Shown: positions 1 to 5,108 of the stretch, piece after piece
How the letters are laid out: every line of letters starts with the position of its first letter
How positions within the stretch are numbered: the first letter of the stretch is position 1
Source of the DNA: Streptosporangiaceae bacterium
GTDB taxonomy: Bacteria > Actinomycetota > Actinomycetes > Streptosporangiales > Streptosporangiaceae
Length of the DNA stretch: 6,636 nt
NCBI GenBank assembly: GCA_030040475.1
Contig: JASHTQ010000108.1
Coordinates: forward strand, 1 to 6,636
Reading direction: 5' to 3'
Position numbers and translations under genes: made by a program
The notes under the pieces: model-generated
Told to the model about the DNA's origin: nothing
The model's database searches: none
What the model saw: the letters and a program-made list of their open reading frames with translations, nothing else

Positions 1-605
1 TGGATCCGGTGCACGGACGCCGACGGCGCGACGAACAGGTAGTCGATGCTGTCCAGCTCGGCCATCTTGCCGCCCTCGTAGCCGGCCAGCCCGATCGTGA
101 GCATCCCGCGCCGGCTCGCCTCGTCGAAGGCGCGCACCAGGTTGGCGGAGTTGCCGCTGGTCGACAGGCCGACCGCGATGTCGTTCCGGCCGCCGAACGC
201 GGCGAGCTGGCGGGCGAACACCACCTCGACGCCTATGTCGTTGCACAGCGCGGTGACCACCGACGTGTCGTTGGCCAGCCCGAACGCGGGCAGCGGCCGG
301 GCGTCGCCGCCGGGATTCAGGAACAGGGTGGCGAGCTGCTGGGCGTCGGTGGCGCTGCCGCCGTTGCCGAAGGCGAACAGCCGGCCGCCCGCGCGGAACC
401 TGGCCGCGGCCTGCCGCGCGCAGTCGGCCAGCCGGTCTGCGTCCCGTTCGGCGATCACGCGGCGCAGTTCCACGATCTCCGCGACCTTGGCGACGGTCGA
501 GGCGCGGACCTGCTCCAGGACGGCCGACAGGTCGGTCGTGTCCGAGTACAGGAACGGGTACAGCGACTCCATCGCCTCGGCGCCCGCCTGGTTCTCCTGC
601 CGCAT
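1..605 (-). CDS. SIS-domain (GmhA-like) protein, partial at its 3' end
   Basis: This is a GmhA-like sugar-isomerase (SIS) domain protein. The 201 codons present are open to the left edge, so the C-terminus is missing. The ATG at 605-603 follows a strong GAGGTGA Shine-Dalgarno (620-614) at 8 bases spacing, and that site contains the stop of the gene before it. Residues about 1-72 look helical. The phosphosugar loop GNGGSATDAQ lies at 80-89, and the second loop STSGNS at 148-153 is canonical for SIS proteins. VHRI at 198-201 would lead into the usual C-terminal QE-H helix, which is cut off. GmhA isomerises sedoheptulose 7-phosphate, but in hydrogenase operons the substrate is unknown. By eye, the Glu expected about 12 residues after the first loop begins is not seen (ATLF). 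It pairs with a second SIS gene at 853-1473. Domain call sure; reaction uncertain. Confidence 0.9.
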   Translation of the reverse strand, partial: MRQENQAGAEAMESLYPFLYSDTTDLSAVLEQVRASTVAKVAEIVELRRVIAERDADRLADCARQAAARFRAGGRLFAFGNGGSATDAQQLATLFLNPGGDARPLPAFGLANDTSVVTALCNDIGVEVVFARQLAAFGGRNDIAVGLSTSGNSANLVRAFDEASRRGMLTIGLAGYEGGKMAELDSIDYLFVAPSASVHRI

Positions 606-613
606 GATCCGTG

Positions 614-620
614 TCACCTC
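614..620 (-). promoter_or_regulatory. Ribosome binding site of the left-edge SIS gene
   Basis: On the minus strand this reads GAGGTGA, 8 bases before the ATG at 605. Its TGA is the stop codon of the HypC-like gene. The overlap suggests that ribosomes terminating on the HypC-like gene re-initiate directly on the SIS gene (translational coupling), and it fixes the SIS start. Confidence 0.7.
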
Positions 621-856
621 CCCACGACGGCGATGGCTTCCCTGGCATGCACCAGGATGGTGTCCCCGACCCCGGCGTCCACCAGGGCGACGCTGACGGT
701 CTCCTCGCCCGCGCCGGTGTCGACCACGGCCATCTCGTCCGCAACCAGCCGCAGCACCCTGACTTCCACGGCGGTATCCGAGCAGGTGATGCAGACGTCG
801 CCGAAGCATTCGGGCAGCGTGGCCCGCGAGGCCCCGGCCGGCTGCTCGGCGCTCAC
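614..856 (-). CDS. HupF/HypC-like hydrogenase assembly chaperone lacking the N-terminal Met-Cys
   Basis: This 80-residue protein resembles the HypC/HybG/HupF family, whose members hand the Fe(CN)2CO unit to the large subunit together with HypD. It starts with GTG at 856, in a GTGA overlap with the stop of the preceding SIS gene. The family Met-Cys start is absent. Instead it has an N-terminal cluster with Cys17, Cys22 and Cys25 (CITC motif, 22-25), followed by a beta-rich core that ends in GDTILVHAREAI (about 65-76), which matches the HypC signature GD-x-LVH-G-A. From memory, actinobacterial hydrogenase loci often carry this CITC-type HypC as a second copy next to SIS genes. Because Cys2 is missing, it may bind iron or a partner through the CxxC instead, or bind HypD differently. 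Family membership is fairly sure; precise role is inference. Confidence 0.82.
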   Translation of the reverse strand: MSAEQPAGASRATLPECFGDVCITCSDTAVEVRVLRLVADEMAVVDTGAGEETVSVALVDAGVGDTILVHAREAIAVVGR

Positions 857-1473
857 GCGACCACCCCCGGAGCGAGCACCCCTGGCTGCTCGAAGAACAC
901 GTGTACCAGCTCCCACAACACGTGGTAGGTGGTGACCTGCAGCTCCTTGACCACCCTCGGATCGCGGGAGCGCGCGAGCAGCAGGTGATCGGCCGCCGCG
1001 CTGGCCGCGATCTGGCCGCCGTCCCCGCCGGCCAGGGCGATCGTCAGCAGGCCGAGTTCCCTGGCCGCCACCAGCCCGGCCAGCACGCTGGCGCTGTTGC
1101 CGTCGACGGAGATGCCGAGGGCGATGTCGGCGGGGTCGGCGAGGAAGCGGATCTGGTGCGCGAAAATCGCGGCCACACCGTCCCGCTCGGCTACCCCGGT
1201 CACCGTGGCCACGTCGGTCGTCAACGAGATCGCCGGCAGTGCGCGCTTGCCGACGATCACGGGGTGGACGAACTCCACCGCGACATGCTGCGCGTCCGTG
1301 CTCGGCCCGCCGACGCCGAATACCACCAGCCTGCCTCCCTGGTGGAACCGGACCGCCATGGCATGGCACGCCGCGGCTATCGCGGCTGCCTGCCCGGCCA
1401 GGTCCCGGGTTGGCCCGCTTCGCAGCTCGAATAGGTGCCTGGCCTCGGCACCGTCTTGGGAAAGTGGCATCAT
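853..1473 (-). CDS. SIS-domain (GmhA-like) protein with altered ligand loops
   Basis: This 206-residue protein has one full SIS domain, the usual size for GmhA-type isomerases. Two ATG codons in a row (1473 and 1470) are possible starts; the gap to the preceding stop is 10 bases and the Shine-Dalgarno is weak. Helical N-terminus 1-44, GGRLVVFGVGGPSTDAQ at 46-62, a Glu at 67, the second loop ISVDGNS at 121-127, and a C-terminal helix with KELQ and TYH (His184) at 176-184. Compared with its neighbour at 1-605, the first loop has Val for Asn and Pro for Ser, and the second loop has VD where TS is usual. It could still bind a phosphosugar, or act as a non-catalytic partner. It lies between DUF6390 and a HypC-like gene in a hydrogenase operon, where no substrate is known. 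Confidence 0.9.
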   Translation of the reverse strand: MMPLSQDGAEARHLFELRSGPTRDLAGQAAAIAAACHAMAVRFHQGGRLVVFGVGGPSTDAQHVAVEFVHPVIVGKRALPAISLTTDVATVTGVAERDGVAAIFAHQIRFLADPADIALGISVDGNSASVLAGLVAARELGLLTIALAGGDGGQIAASAAADHLLLARSRDPRVVKELQVTTYHVLWELVHVFFEQPGVLAPGVVA

Positions 1474-1483
1474 CGCCTGCCTG

Positions 1484-2314
1484 TCAGTCGAGGATCGCGA
1501 GCGGTCCGGAATGCTCGACCTTGTGGTTGACCATGTCGAGGTGCCGCAGGGTGAAGCCGCGCAGCGCGCGCAGCTGGCGCTGGGTCAGGCGGTCACAGAT
1601 CCAGTCCCAGTGCAGCGCGACCCAGTCGCCCGGGCCGATGCCGCTCGCGACGGCCGTTCCGTCCAGGGCGAACCGGGCCGTCTCCGTCTCCGGCTCGCCC
1701 AGTGTGAGCTGCAGCCCGTCCCAGCACAGCGGCCGGTACTGCACGGTGGCCTGGTCGCCGTGCACCGCGGTCACCGTGCCCCACCGGATCCGGCACCGGT
1801 CGAGCACCATCAGCGCGTGTTTGGCCTTGCGGCCATCGCCGAGCAGGCCCACCCACGGGTACACGCAGAACACGTGGAAGCTGTGGTGCGGGACCCCGCC
1901 CGCGAGCACGCCCTCGGCGAGGAACTGGAAGCCGCTGCCCAGCTGGCGGCGGAACCTGTCCTGCATCGAGTCGCCGATGTCGCGCAGCGGCACCTTGTCG
2001 AGCAGCTCGTTGCCCACCCAGTAGGCCTCGACCACGCGCTGGTCCAGCGGGTCTGCGATGTTGCAGCCGTGCGCGATCAGCTCCAGGTAGGGCCAGGCGC
2101 CGGTGAACGCCCGGGCGAGCTGGACCAGGCCGCCGTCGACCGCGCCGGCCACGGCGTACTCACGGAAGGCGGCGGAATCTGCGGGGCCGCAATAGCCAAG
2201 GGCGTTCGGCGGGTAGGCGTAGCGGACGAACATCAGCGGACCGCCCGCGGCCTGGGCGGCTGTGCCCTGGGCGGCTGTGCCCTGGGCAGTGGGGCGTCCG
2301 GCTGGGGCGGTCAT
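1484..2314 (-). CDS. DUF6390 family hydrogenase-associated protein
   Basis: This 276-residue protein matches DUF6390, recognised from MFVRYAYPPNALGYCGP at 28-44 and from WVALHWDWICDRLT at 231-244. No enzymatic role is established. The upstream ATG at 2314 overlaps the hypC stop as ATGA. The first 27 residues are an Ala/Gly/Thr/Gln-rich leader encoded by a 15-base tandem repeat, and the conserved part begins at Met28 (2233). That second ATG lacks a clear Shine-Dalgarno, so the coupled start is preferred. Conserved-looking pieces include AHGCNIADPL (81-90), VPHHSFHVFCVYPW (141-154) and Cys42, Cys84, Cys150, Cys174, Cys197 and Cys240. The segment 174-236 reads like beta strands ending in GDWVALHW, similar to the end of HypC. 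That hints at a HypC-like barrel (inference). Soluble, no signal peptide. Family call fairly sure; function unknown. Confidence 0.85.
   Translation of the reverse strand: MTAPAGRPTAQGTAAQGTAAQAAGGPLMFVRYAYPPNALGYCGPADSAAFREYAVAGAVDGGLVQLARAFTGAWPYLELIAHGCNIADPLDQRVVEAYWVGNELLDKVPLRDIGDSMQDRFRRQLGSGFQFLAEGVLAGGVPHHSFHVFCVYPWVGLLGDGRKAKHALMVLDRCRIRWGTVTAVHGDQATVQYRPLCWDGLQLTLGEPETETARFALDGTAVASGIGPGDWVALHWDWICDRLTQRQLRALRGFTLRHLDMVNHKVEHSGPLAILD
2251..2289. repeat. 15-base in-frame tandem repeat, about 2.5 copies
   Basis: The unit CCTGGGCGGCTGTGC (plus strand) occurs at 2251-2265 and 2266-2280, followed by a partial third copy from 2281. It encodes the repeated AQGTA of the DUF6390 leader (residues about 10-21). 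Because the unit is a multiple of three, copy-number change would keep the frame. Confidence 0.85.
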
Positions 2315-2670
2315 TGGGCGCCTCGTGCGGCCTCGCGCTCGGCGACCTCGCGGTCCACGGCGTCGAGCAGTTCCTGGAGGCTATCGGGCTGCCGGCCCGC
2401 AGCGTCCGCGGCCCCGGCCGCGCGGTCCTCGGCCGCGCGGTCCTCGGCCGCGCGTTCGGCGCCGAGGGCGGCCATGGCGTCGGCCGCTTCCTCCGCCGAC
2501 ATCGTGGACAGCGCGAACCCCATGTGCACCAGGATCCAGTCACCGGGCTGCGGCGGCTCGTCGAGCAGGCCGATGTTGACGACGCGGGTCACGCCGCCCA
2601 TGTCGACCGTGGCCAGGTCGGGATGACCCGTCTCGCCGCCGGTGATCAGGGCCGGGATACCCAGGCACAT
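2311..2670 (-). CDS. hypC: HypC hydrogenase assembly chaperone with C-terminal extension
   Basis: HypC is the small cytoplasmic chaperone that forms a complex with HypD while the iron receives its CN and CO ligands, then delivers that iron to the hydrogenase large-subunit precursor. The start MCLGIPALI is the family signature, with the essential Cys2. The core ends in GDWILVHMGFALS at 43-55, including the conserved His49. The ATG at 2670 has a GGGGAGAG Shine-Dalgarno at 2683-2676. At 119 residues it is longer than the usual 75-95. The extra tail (about 60-119) is Ala/Glu/Arg-rich, predicted helical, and contains two RAAED units made by a 15-base DNA repeat. The stop overlaps the DUF6390 start as ATGA. 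It is the canonical HypC, in contrast to the CITC-type copy at 614-856. Confidence 0.95.
   Translation of the reverse strand: MCLGIPALITGGETGHPDLATVDMGGVTRVVNIGLLDEPPQPGDWILVHMGFALSTMSAEEAADAMAALGAERAAEDRAAEDRAAGAADAAGRQPDSLQELLDAVDREVAEREAARGAQ
2416..2460. repeat. 15-base in-frame tandem repeat, three copies (last imperfect)
   Basis: The unit GGCCGCGCGGTCCTC (plus strand) occurs at 2416-2430 and 2431-2445, with a diverged third copy at 2446-2460. It encodes the RAAED repeats in the helical tail of HypC. It is entirely coding and in frame. Confidence 0.85.
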
Positions 2671-2695
2671 GTGCGCTCTCCCCTGTAAGCCTTCG

Positions 2696-2791
2696 TCAGC
2701 CGGCCGGGGCCGGCAGGTCGTCGATCGAGCGGCCGGAGGCGCGCTGGCGTACCGCCGCCAGCACGCCTTCGGATAGACCGAATTCATGCAT
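2696..2791 (-). pseudogene. hypA: Truncated hypA remnant (31 codons)
   Basis: A short ORF starts with ATG at 2791, 6 bases after the stop of the YtxH-like gene, and ends at TGA 2698-2696. Its start MHEFGLSEGVLAAVRQRA is a clear match to the N-terminal helix of HypA, the nickel-delivery metallochaperone, including the Met-His-Glu whose His2 and amino group bind nickel. Similarity ends around residue 21, and after ten unrelated residues (SIDDLPAPAG) it stops. HypA is normally about 110 residues with a zinc site of two CxxC pairs. That part is absent, and only 25 bases separate this stop from hypC, so it was lost by deletion and not by a single frameshift. It sits where hypA is expected, directly before hypC. 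It may still be translated as a peptide, but it cannot hold the zinc site. A functional HypA would have to come from elsewhere. Confidence 0.75.
2699..2714. repeat. Perfect inverted repeat at the end of the hypA remnant
   Basis: GCCGGCC-GG-GGCCGGC: a 7-base perfect inverted repeat with a 2-base centre, directly next to the stop of the hypA remnant and 29 bases before the hypC start. There is no T-tract, so it is not a good terminator. It might be a deletion scar or a short RNA hairpin, but chance is likely in such GC-rich DNA. Confidence 0.4.
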
Positions 2792-3203
2792 GCCGGCTCA
2801 CGCCGCACGCGCGCGGCCGAGACGACGCTCGAGGAGGTCGTCCACCACGCTGCCGATGATCTTCACGTTGCGGCCGGATCGCCCGCCCATCCGCTCCAGA
2901 GCCGGGGCGGCCACCAGCTCGAAGGCGGACAGGCCCTCGCTCAGCAGCCGGCGGGTCTCCGGGTGCGCCATGATCGCCTGGACGTCGGCCAGCGTCTCCT
3001 GCAGGCCCTGCCGTCCCTGGCGTGTCCCGACCAAGTATCCGAACGCGAAGCCCACGAGTACTTCCACGCCAAATCACTTCCTTCCCGGCGCTGGTTAATA
3101 ACATCTCGCGTAGTTCCAGATATCTTTTGACGTCCGGCAGTGAATCAATCACCATTGCCAGCACCGCTGCTATCACAACCGCCTTGATCAGCTTGCCCAG
3201 CAT
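2784..3203 (-). CDS. DUF6893-like one-helix membrane peptide, frame running on past its expected end
   Basis: From the ATG at 3203, preceded by an ideal GGAGGT (3216-3211) at 7 bases, the first 34 codons encode a hydrophobic helix (LGKLIKAVVIAAVLAMVIDS) followed by LPDVKRYLELREM. This is the typical whole length and SLPD-KRYL ending of DUF6893, tiny single-pass proteins in this hydrogenase operon. The family would end near the Met at 3104-3102. Here the frame continues for about 105 codons to 2784, covering the whole YtxH-like gene, with composition typical of a shadow frame. A TAA lies one base out of frame at 3097-3095. So either one base is missing or extra around 3095-3104, or the product really is extended. 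Its first 59 bases overlap the endopeptidase gene. Codons are AT-rich compared with neighbours (ATA, AGA, CTA, TTA-TTA). Short gene likely; long form doubtful. Confidence 0.6.
   Translation of the reverse strand: MLGKLIKAVVIAAVLAMVIDSLPDVKRYLELREMLLTSAGKEVIWRGSTRGLRVRILGRDTPGTAGPAGDAGRRPGDHGAPGDPPAAERGPVRLRAGGRPGSGADGRAIRPQREDHRQRGGRPPRASSRPRACGVSRHA
2798..3067 (-). CDS. Small YtxH-like membrane-associated protein
   Basis: This 89-residue protein starts with GTG at 3067, after AAGGAAG (3083-3077) at 9 bases. An in-frame TGA at 3076-3074 rules out a longer form. The N-terminus VGFAFGYLVGTRQGRQGL (5-22) combines a short Gly-rich hydrophobic helix with a basic GTR-GR end, a pattern shared with YtxH-type proteins. 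The rest (23-89) is predicted to be amphipathic helix, ending in a basic tail RRLGRARAA. Similar small proteins accompany DUF6893 in actinobacterial hydrogenase operons (from memory). It may anchor or organise the hydrogenase at the membrane, but this is inference only. It lies inside the extended DUF6893 frame, and the hypA remnant begins 6 bases after its stop. Real gene likely; function unknown. Confidence 0.75.
   Translation of the reverse strand: MEVLVGFAFGYLVGTRQGRQGLQETLADVQAIMAHPETRRLLSEGLSAFELVAAPALERMGGRSGRNVKIIGSVVDDLLERRLGRARAA
3077..3083 (-). promoter_or_regulatory. Ribosome binding site of the YtxH-like gene
   Basis: AAGGAAG on the minus strand, 9 bases before the GTG at 3067. 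It decides the start and supports the YtxH-like frame over the overlapping extended DUF6893 frame. Confidence 0.65.
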
Positions 3204-3780
3204 CCCGCGCACCTCCCTCCGGTGTGAGTCCGTGGCCGTCGTCGTCTAAATCGGGGACGAGTTCCTGCGTTGTCTCGTCCCTATTCTCCCCCTCGCCTTG
3301 CGGGCGGGCGAGGATGTCTTGCACCGTCCGGACCGCGTGCGGCAGGGCCTCGCGTACCGGGTCGGACAGGCCCATGCCCGCGTCGACGTCGGCGGGCTCG
3401 CAGGCCACCACGAGGCTGCGGCCCGGCCTGCCGCCCAGCGAGACGAGCAGCGCGAAGATGGCGTCGGGGGTCAGGCTGTGCGCGTCGATCAGCGGCCGGT
3501 CCAGCGTGTCCGGGCCGGCGGGTTCGGGCAGTTCCACCTCGAGGACCGAGACCGTGCCCGGCGCCTGGCCGTGCGGCGCCGCGTCCACGAGCACGAACAG
3601 GTCGCAGCCGTTGAGCAGGTCGTAGACAAGGTGCACGCCGCGGATGCCGAAGTCGCGGATCTCCACCCCTTCGGGCACCGGCTGCTCGGCGAGCAGCCGG
3701 ACGACCTCGACGCCGAAGGCGTCGTCGCGCAGGAACACGTTGCCGACGCCGGCCACCAGCGTCCGCCCCCGGCCGCTCAT
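3145..3780 (-). CDS. [NiFe]-hydrogenase maturation endopeptidase (HycI/HyaD family)
   Basis: This protease cleaves the C-terminal peptide from the hydrogenase large subunit after nickel insertion. Family motifs are in order: LVAGVGNVFLRDDAFGVEVV (8-27) with Asp20 in the place of HybD Glu16, VLVDAAPHGQAPG (63-75) with Asp66 matching HybD Asp62, and DAHSLTP (99-105) with His101 matching HybD His93. These three are the nickel-sensing residues. The core ends near 160, the usual length. A charged tail of about 50 residues (acidic ELVPDLDDDGHG, then Gly-rich) follows and overlaps the start of the DUF6893-like gene by 59 bases. ATG at 3780 overlaps the preceding stop as ATGA. Cytoplasmic. The partner is presumably the HhyL-type large subunit encoded outside the window. 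Family sure; partner inferred from context. Confidence 0.94.
   Translation of the reverse strand: MSGRGRTLVAGVGNVFLRDDAFGVEVVRLLAEQPVPEGVEIRDFGIRGVHLVYDLLNGCDLFVLVDAAPHGQAPGTVSVLEVELPEPAGPDTLDRPLIDAHSLTPDAIFALLVSLGGRPGRSLVVACEPADVDAGMGLSDPVREALPHAVRTVQDILARPQGEGENRDETTQELVPDLDDDGHGLTPEGGARDAGQADQGGCDSSGAGNGD
3211..3216 (-). promoter_or_regulatory. Ribosome binding site of the DUF6893-like gene
   Basis: GGAGGT on the minus strand (within GGAGGGAGGT, 3220-3211), 7 bases before the ATG at 3203. It lies inside the endopeptidase coding region and favours 3203 over the GTG at 3212, which overlaps the site itself. Confidence 0.7.
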
Positions 3781-5108
3781 GGCGCCGCCTCGCACGGTTC
3801 TACCTCGTCGGGCATGAAGTACAGGAACCTTCCGTGCGCGATGCTGAGCTCCGGGTCCGGGTTGTCGATCAGACAGACAGCCAGGTACGGCTTGTCCTCG
3901 ACGTCGGTCAGCACCGCCTGGACCTCGGCGGTCCGGCCGATGAGGAACATGTCCTGGGCGTCGGCGCGGCGGGCGCCGGGGCGCAACCGCACCAGGCTGC
4001 CGCGGGCGACCTGCTGGCCGGCGATCGTCACCGAGTCGGTGTCGGGCGACACGGACGCGTCCGCCTCCGGGTCCCACCAGGGGACGGCCGGGTCGAAGTC
4101 CACCGGGTGCTGTGCGGCGGGCTCGCGCGGCCCGGGGTCGGCGGACGCCGCCGGGCGCAGGCCGCGGATGGTGCCGTGCAGGCGCTGCATGCCCTGCGCG
4201 TCCAGCGAGAGCGACTCGACGCGGTCGATCAGCGCGGCGGCCCTCGGGTCGGTGGCCCTTGCCTCGGCCTTCTCGGCGTCCGACAGCGCCAGCGTGCGCA
4301 GGGTGAGGATCTCGTCGATCTCGGTTCCGTCGTAGAGCTCGCCGGGGCTTTCCGGGGCGAGTTCGGGGTTGTCGTACAGGATGATCGGCGCGGACAGGAT
4401 GACTCGCCGCCCGGGTCGGCCTGCAGGGTCCGGGTCGGCGAGCACCGGCCAGGCGCCGATGTTCTGGCACGAGTCCACCGCGGGCTTGGCCCACTCCGGC
4501 GGATCGGTCATCGAGATGAACTCGCCGCCGTCGGCGCCGACAATCAGGTGCGCCGCCACCAGCGCCGTCGGCAGGGCCTCATCCCGGCTTCCTGGCGTGG
4601 CGGCCCCGGCCGGCGTCCTGTTCTCCACCCGGATCGTCAGCCGCACCGCCCGCCACGGGCCAGGCACCGGGCTGGTACGCACCGACACGGCGCCGGCCAG
4701 CGGCTGCCTGCGGCGGATCACGTCGCCCTCGCGGTCCTCGCCGCCCGGTATGGCGAACTCCCTGACCCAGCCCTCGCCTCCCGCGCCGAGCAGCGCGGGG
4801 ACCTCGGCCGAGACCTCGGCTTCCACCGCCTCGTCCCAGGCCGGTTCCGTGCCGTCCGCGGTGCTGCGCCGCTGGACCTGCAGGAAGCGCAGCACGATCT
4901 GCAGGCTCGGCTGGCCGGAGTGCTCGAGCACGCACTCGGTCTGGGTGACGGCGCTCTCCGACGGGTCGGCCGCCGCGTACCCCGGCGCCATCACCACGCC
5001 GAACTGCCAGCGGCTGCGGTTCTTCTGCGCCGACGCGCGGTACGGATACAGGATGTACCCCTCGTACAGGACCGCATCGGCGATGCGGCGCACCGGGTCG
5101 AGGTTCAC
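3777..5108 (-). CDS. Hydrogenase-operon protein of unknown function, 443 residues
   Basis: I do not recognise a named family, though proteins of this length and position occur in actinobacterial high-affinity hydrogenase operons (memory). The start is the GTG at 5108, in a GTGA overlap with DUF6084; the same frame stays open to 5396 but that part is a shadow. The N-terminus AVLYEGYILYPYRASAQKNR (12-31) and WQFGVVMAPGY (34-44) look like a conserved signature. Residues 60-200 are rich in alternating beta-like segments (LQIVLRFLQVQRR, AVRLTIRVENR). TDPPEW and CQNIGAWPVL (201-223) precede ILSAPIILYDNPELAPES (238-255). Residues 260-318 are helical and charged, then comes a Pro-rich linker. The last 85 residues (VARGSLVRLRPG, DMFLIGRTAEVQAVLTDVEDKPYLAVCL, GRFLYFMPDEVEP) look like a separate small beta domain. 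No signal peptide or membrane segment. Confidence 0.85.
   Translation of the reverse strand: MNLDPVRRIADAVLYEGYILYPYRASAQKNRSRWQFGVVMAPGYAAADPSESAVTQTECVLEHSGQPSLQIVLRFLQVQRRSTADGTEPAWDEAVEAEVSAEVPALLGAGGEGWVREFAIPGGEDREGDVIRRRQPLAGAVSVRTSPVPGPWRAVRLTIRVENRTPAGAATPGSRDEALPTALVAAHLIVGADGGEFISMTDPPEWAKPAVDSCQNIGAWPVLADPDPAGRPGRRVILSAPIILYDNPELAPESPGELYDGTEIDEILTLRTLALSDAEKAEARATDPRAAALIDRVESLSLDAQGMQRLHGTIRGLRPAASADPGPREPAAQHPVDFDPAVPWWDPEADASVSPDTDSVTIAGQQVARGSLVRLRPGARRADAQDMFLIGRTAEVQAVLTDVEDKPYLAVCLIDNPDPELSIAHGRFLYFMPDEVEPCEAAP

Noticed and set aside
1097..2626. Long plus-strand ORF of 509 codons
   Set aside because: It lies opposite the SIS, DUF6390 and HypC genes, has no recognisable domain and shows the Arg/Ala/Pro/Ser-rich composition of an antisense shadow in GC-rich DNA. 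The same holds for the other plus-strand ORFs, such as 9-935, 3298-4335 and 3834-5378.
2699..2714. GC hairpin as a transcription terminator before hypC
   Set aside because: The centre is only two bases, there is no T-tract, and the operon continues with coupled genes on both sides.
2671..2808. Longer HypC start at 2808
   Set aside because: The MCLGIP signature requires the ATG at 2670, which has its own Shine-Dalgarno; the upstream part is a shadow of the hypA remnant.
3120..3148. Possible internal minus-strand promoter (TTGATT at 3148-3143, 17 bases, AGATAT at 3125-3120)
   Set aside because: The -35 half and spacing are fair, but the -10 half matches the TAnnnT consensus only weakly. It lies within coding sequence in a stretch richer in A/T, where such matches arise by chance. 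Transcript start mapping would decide.
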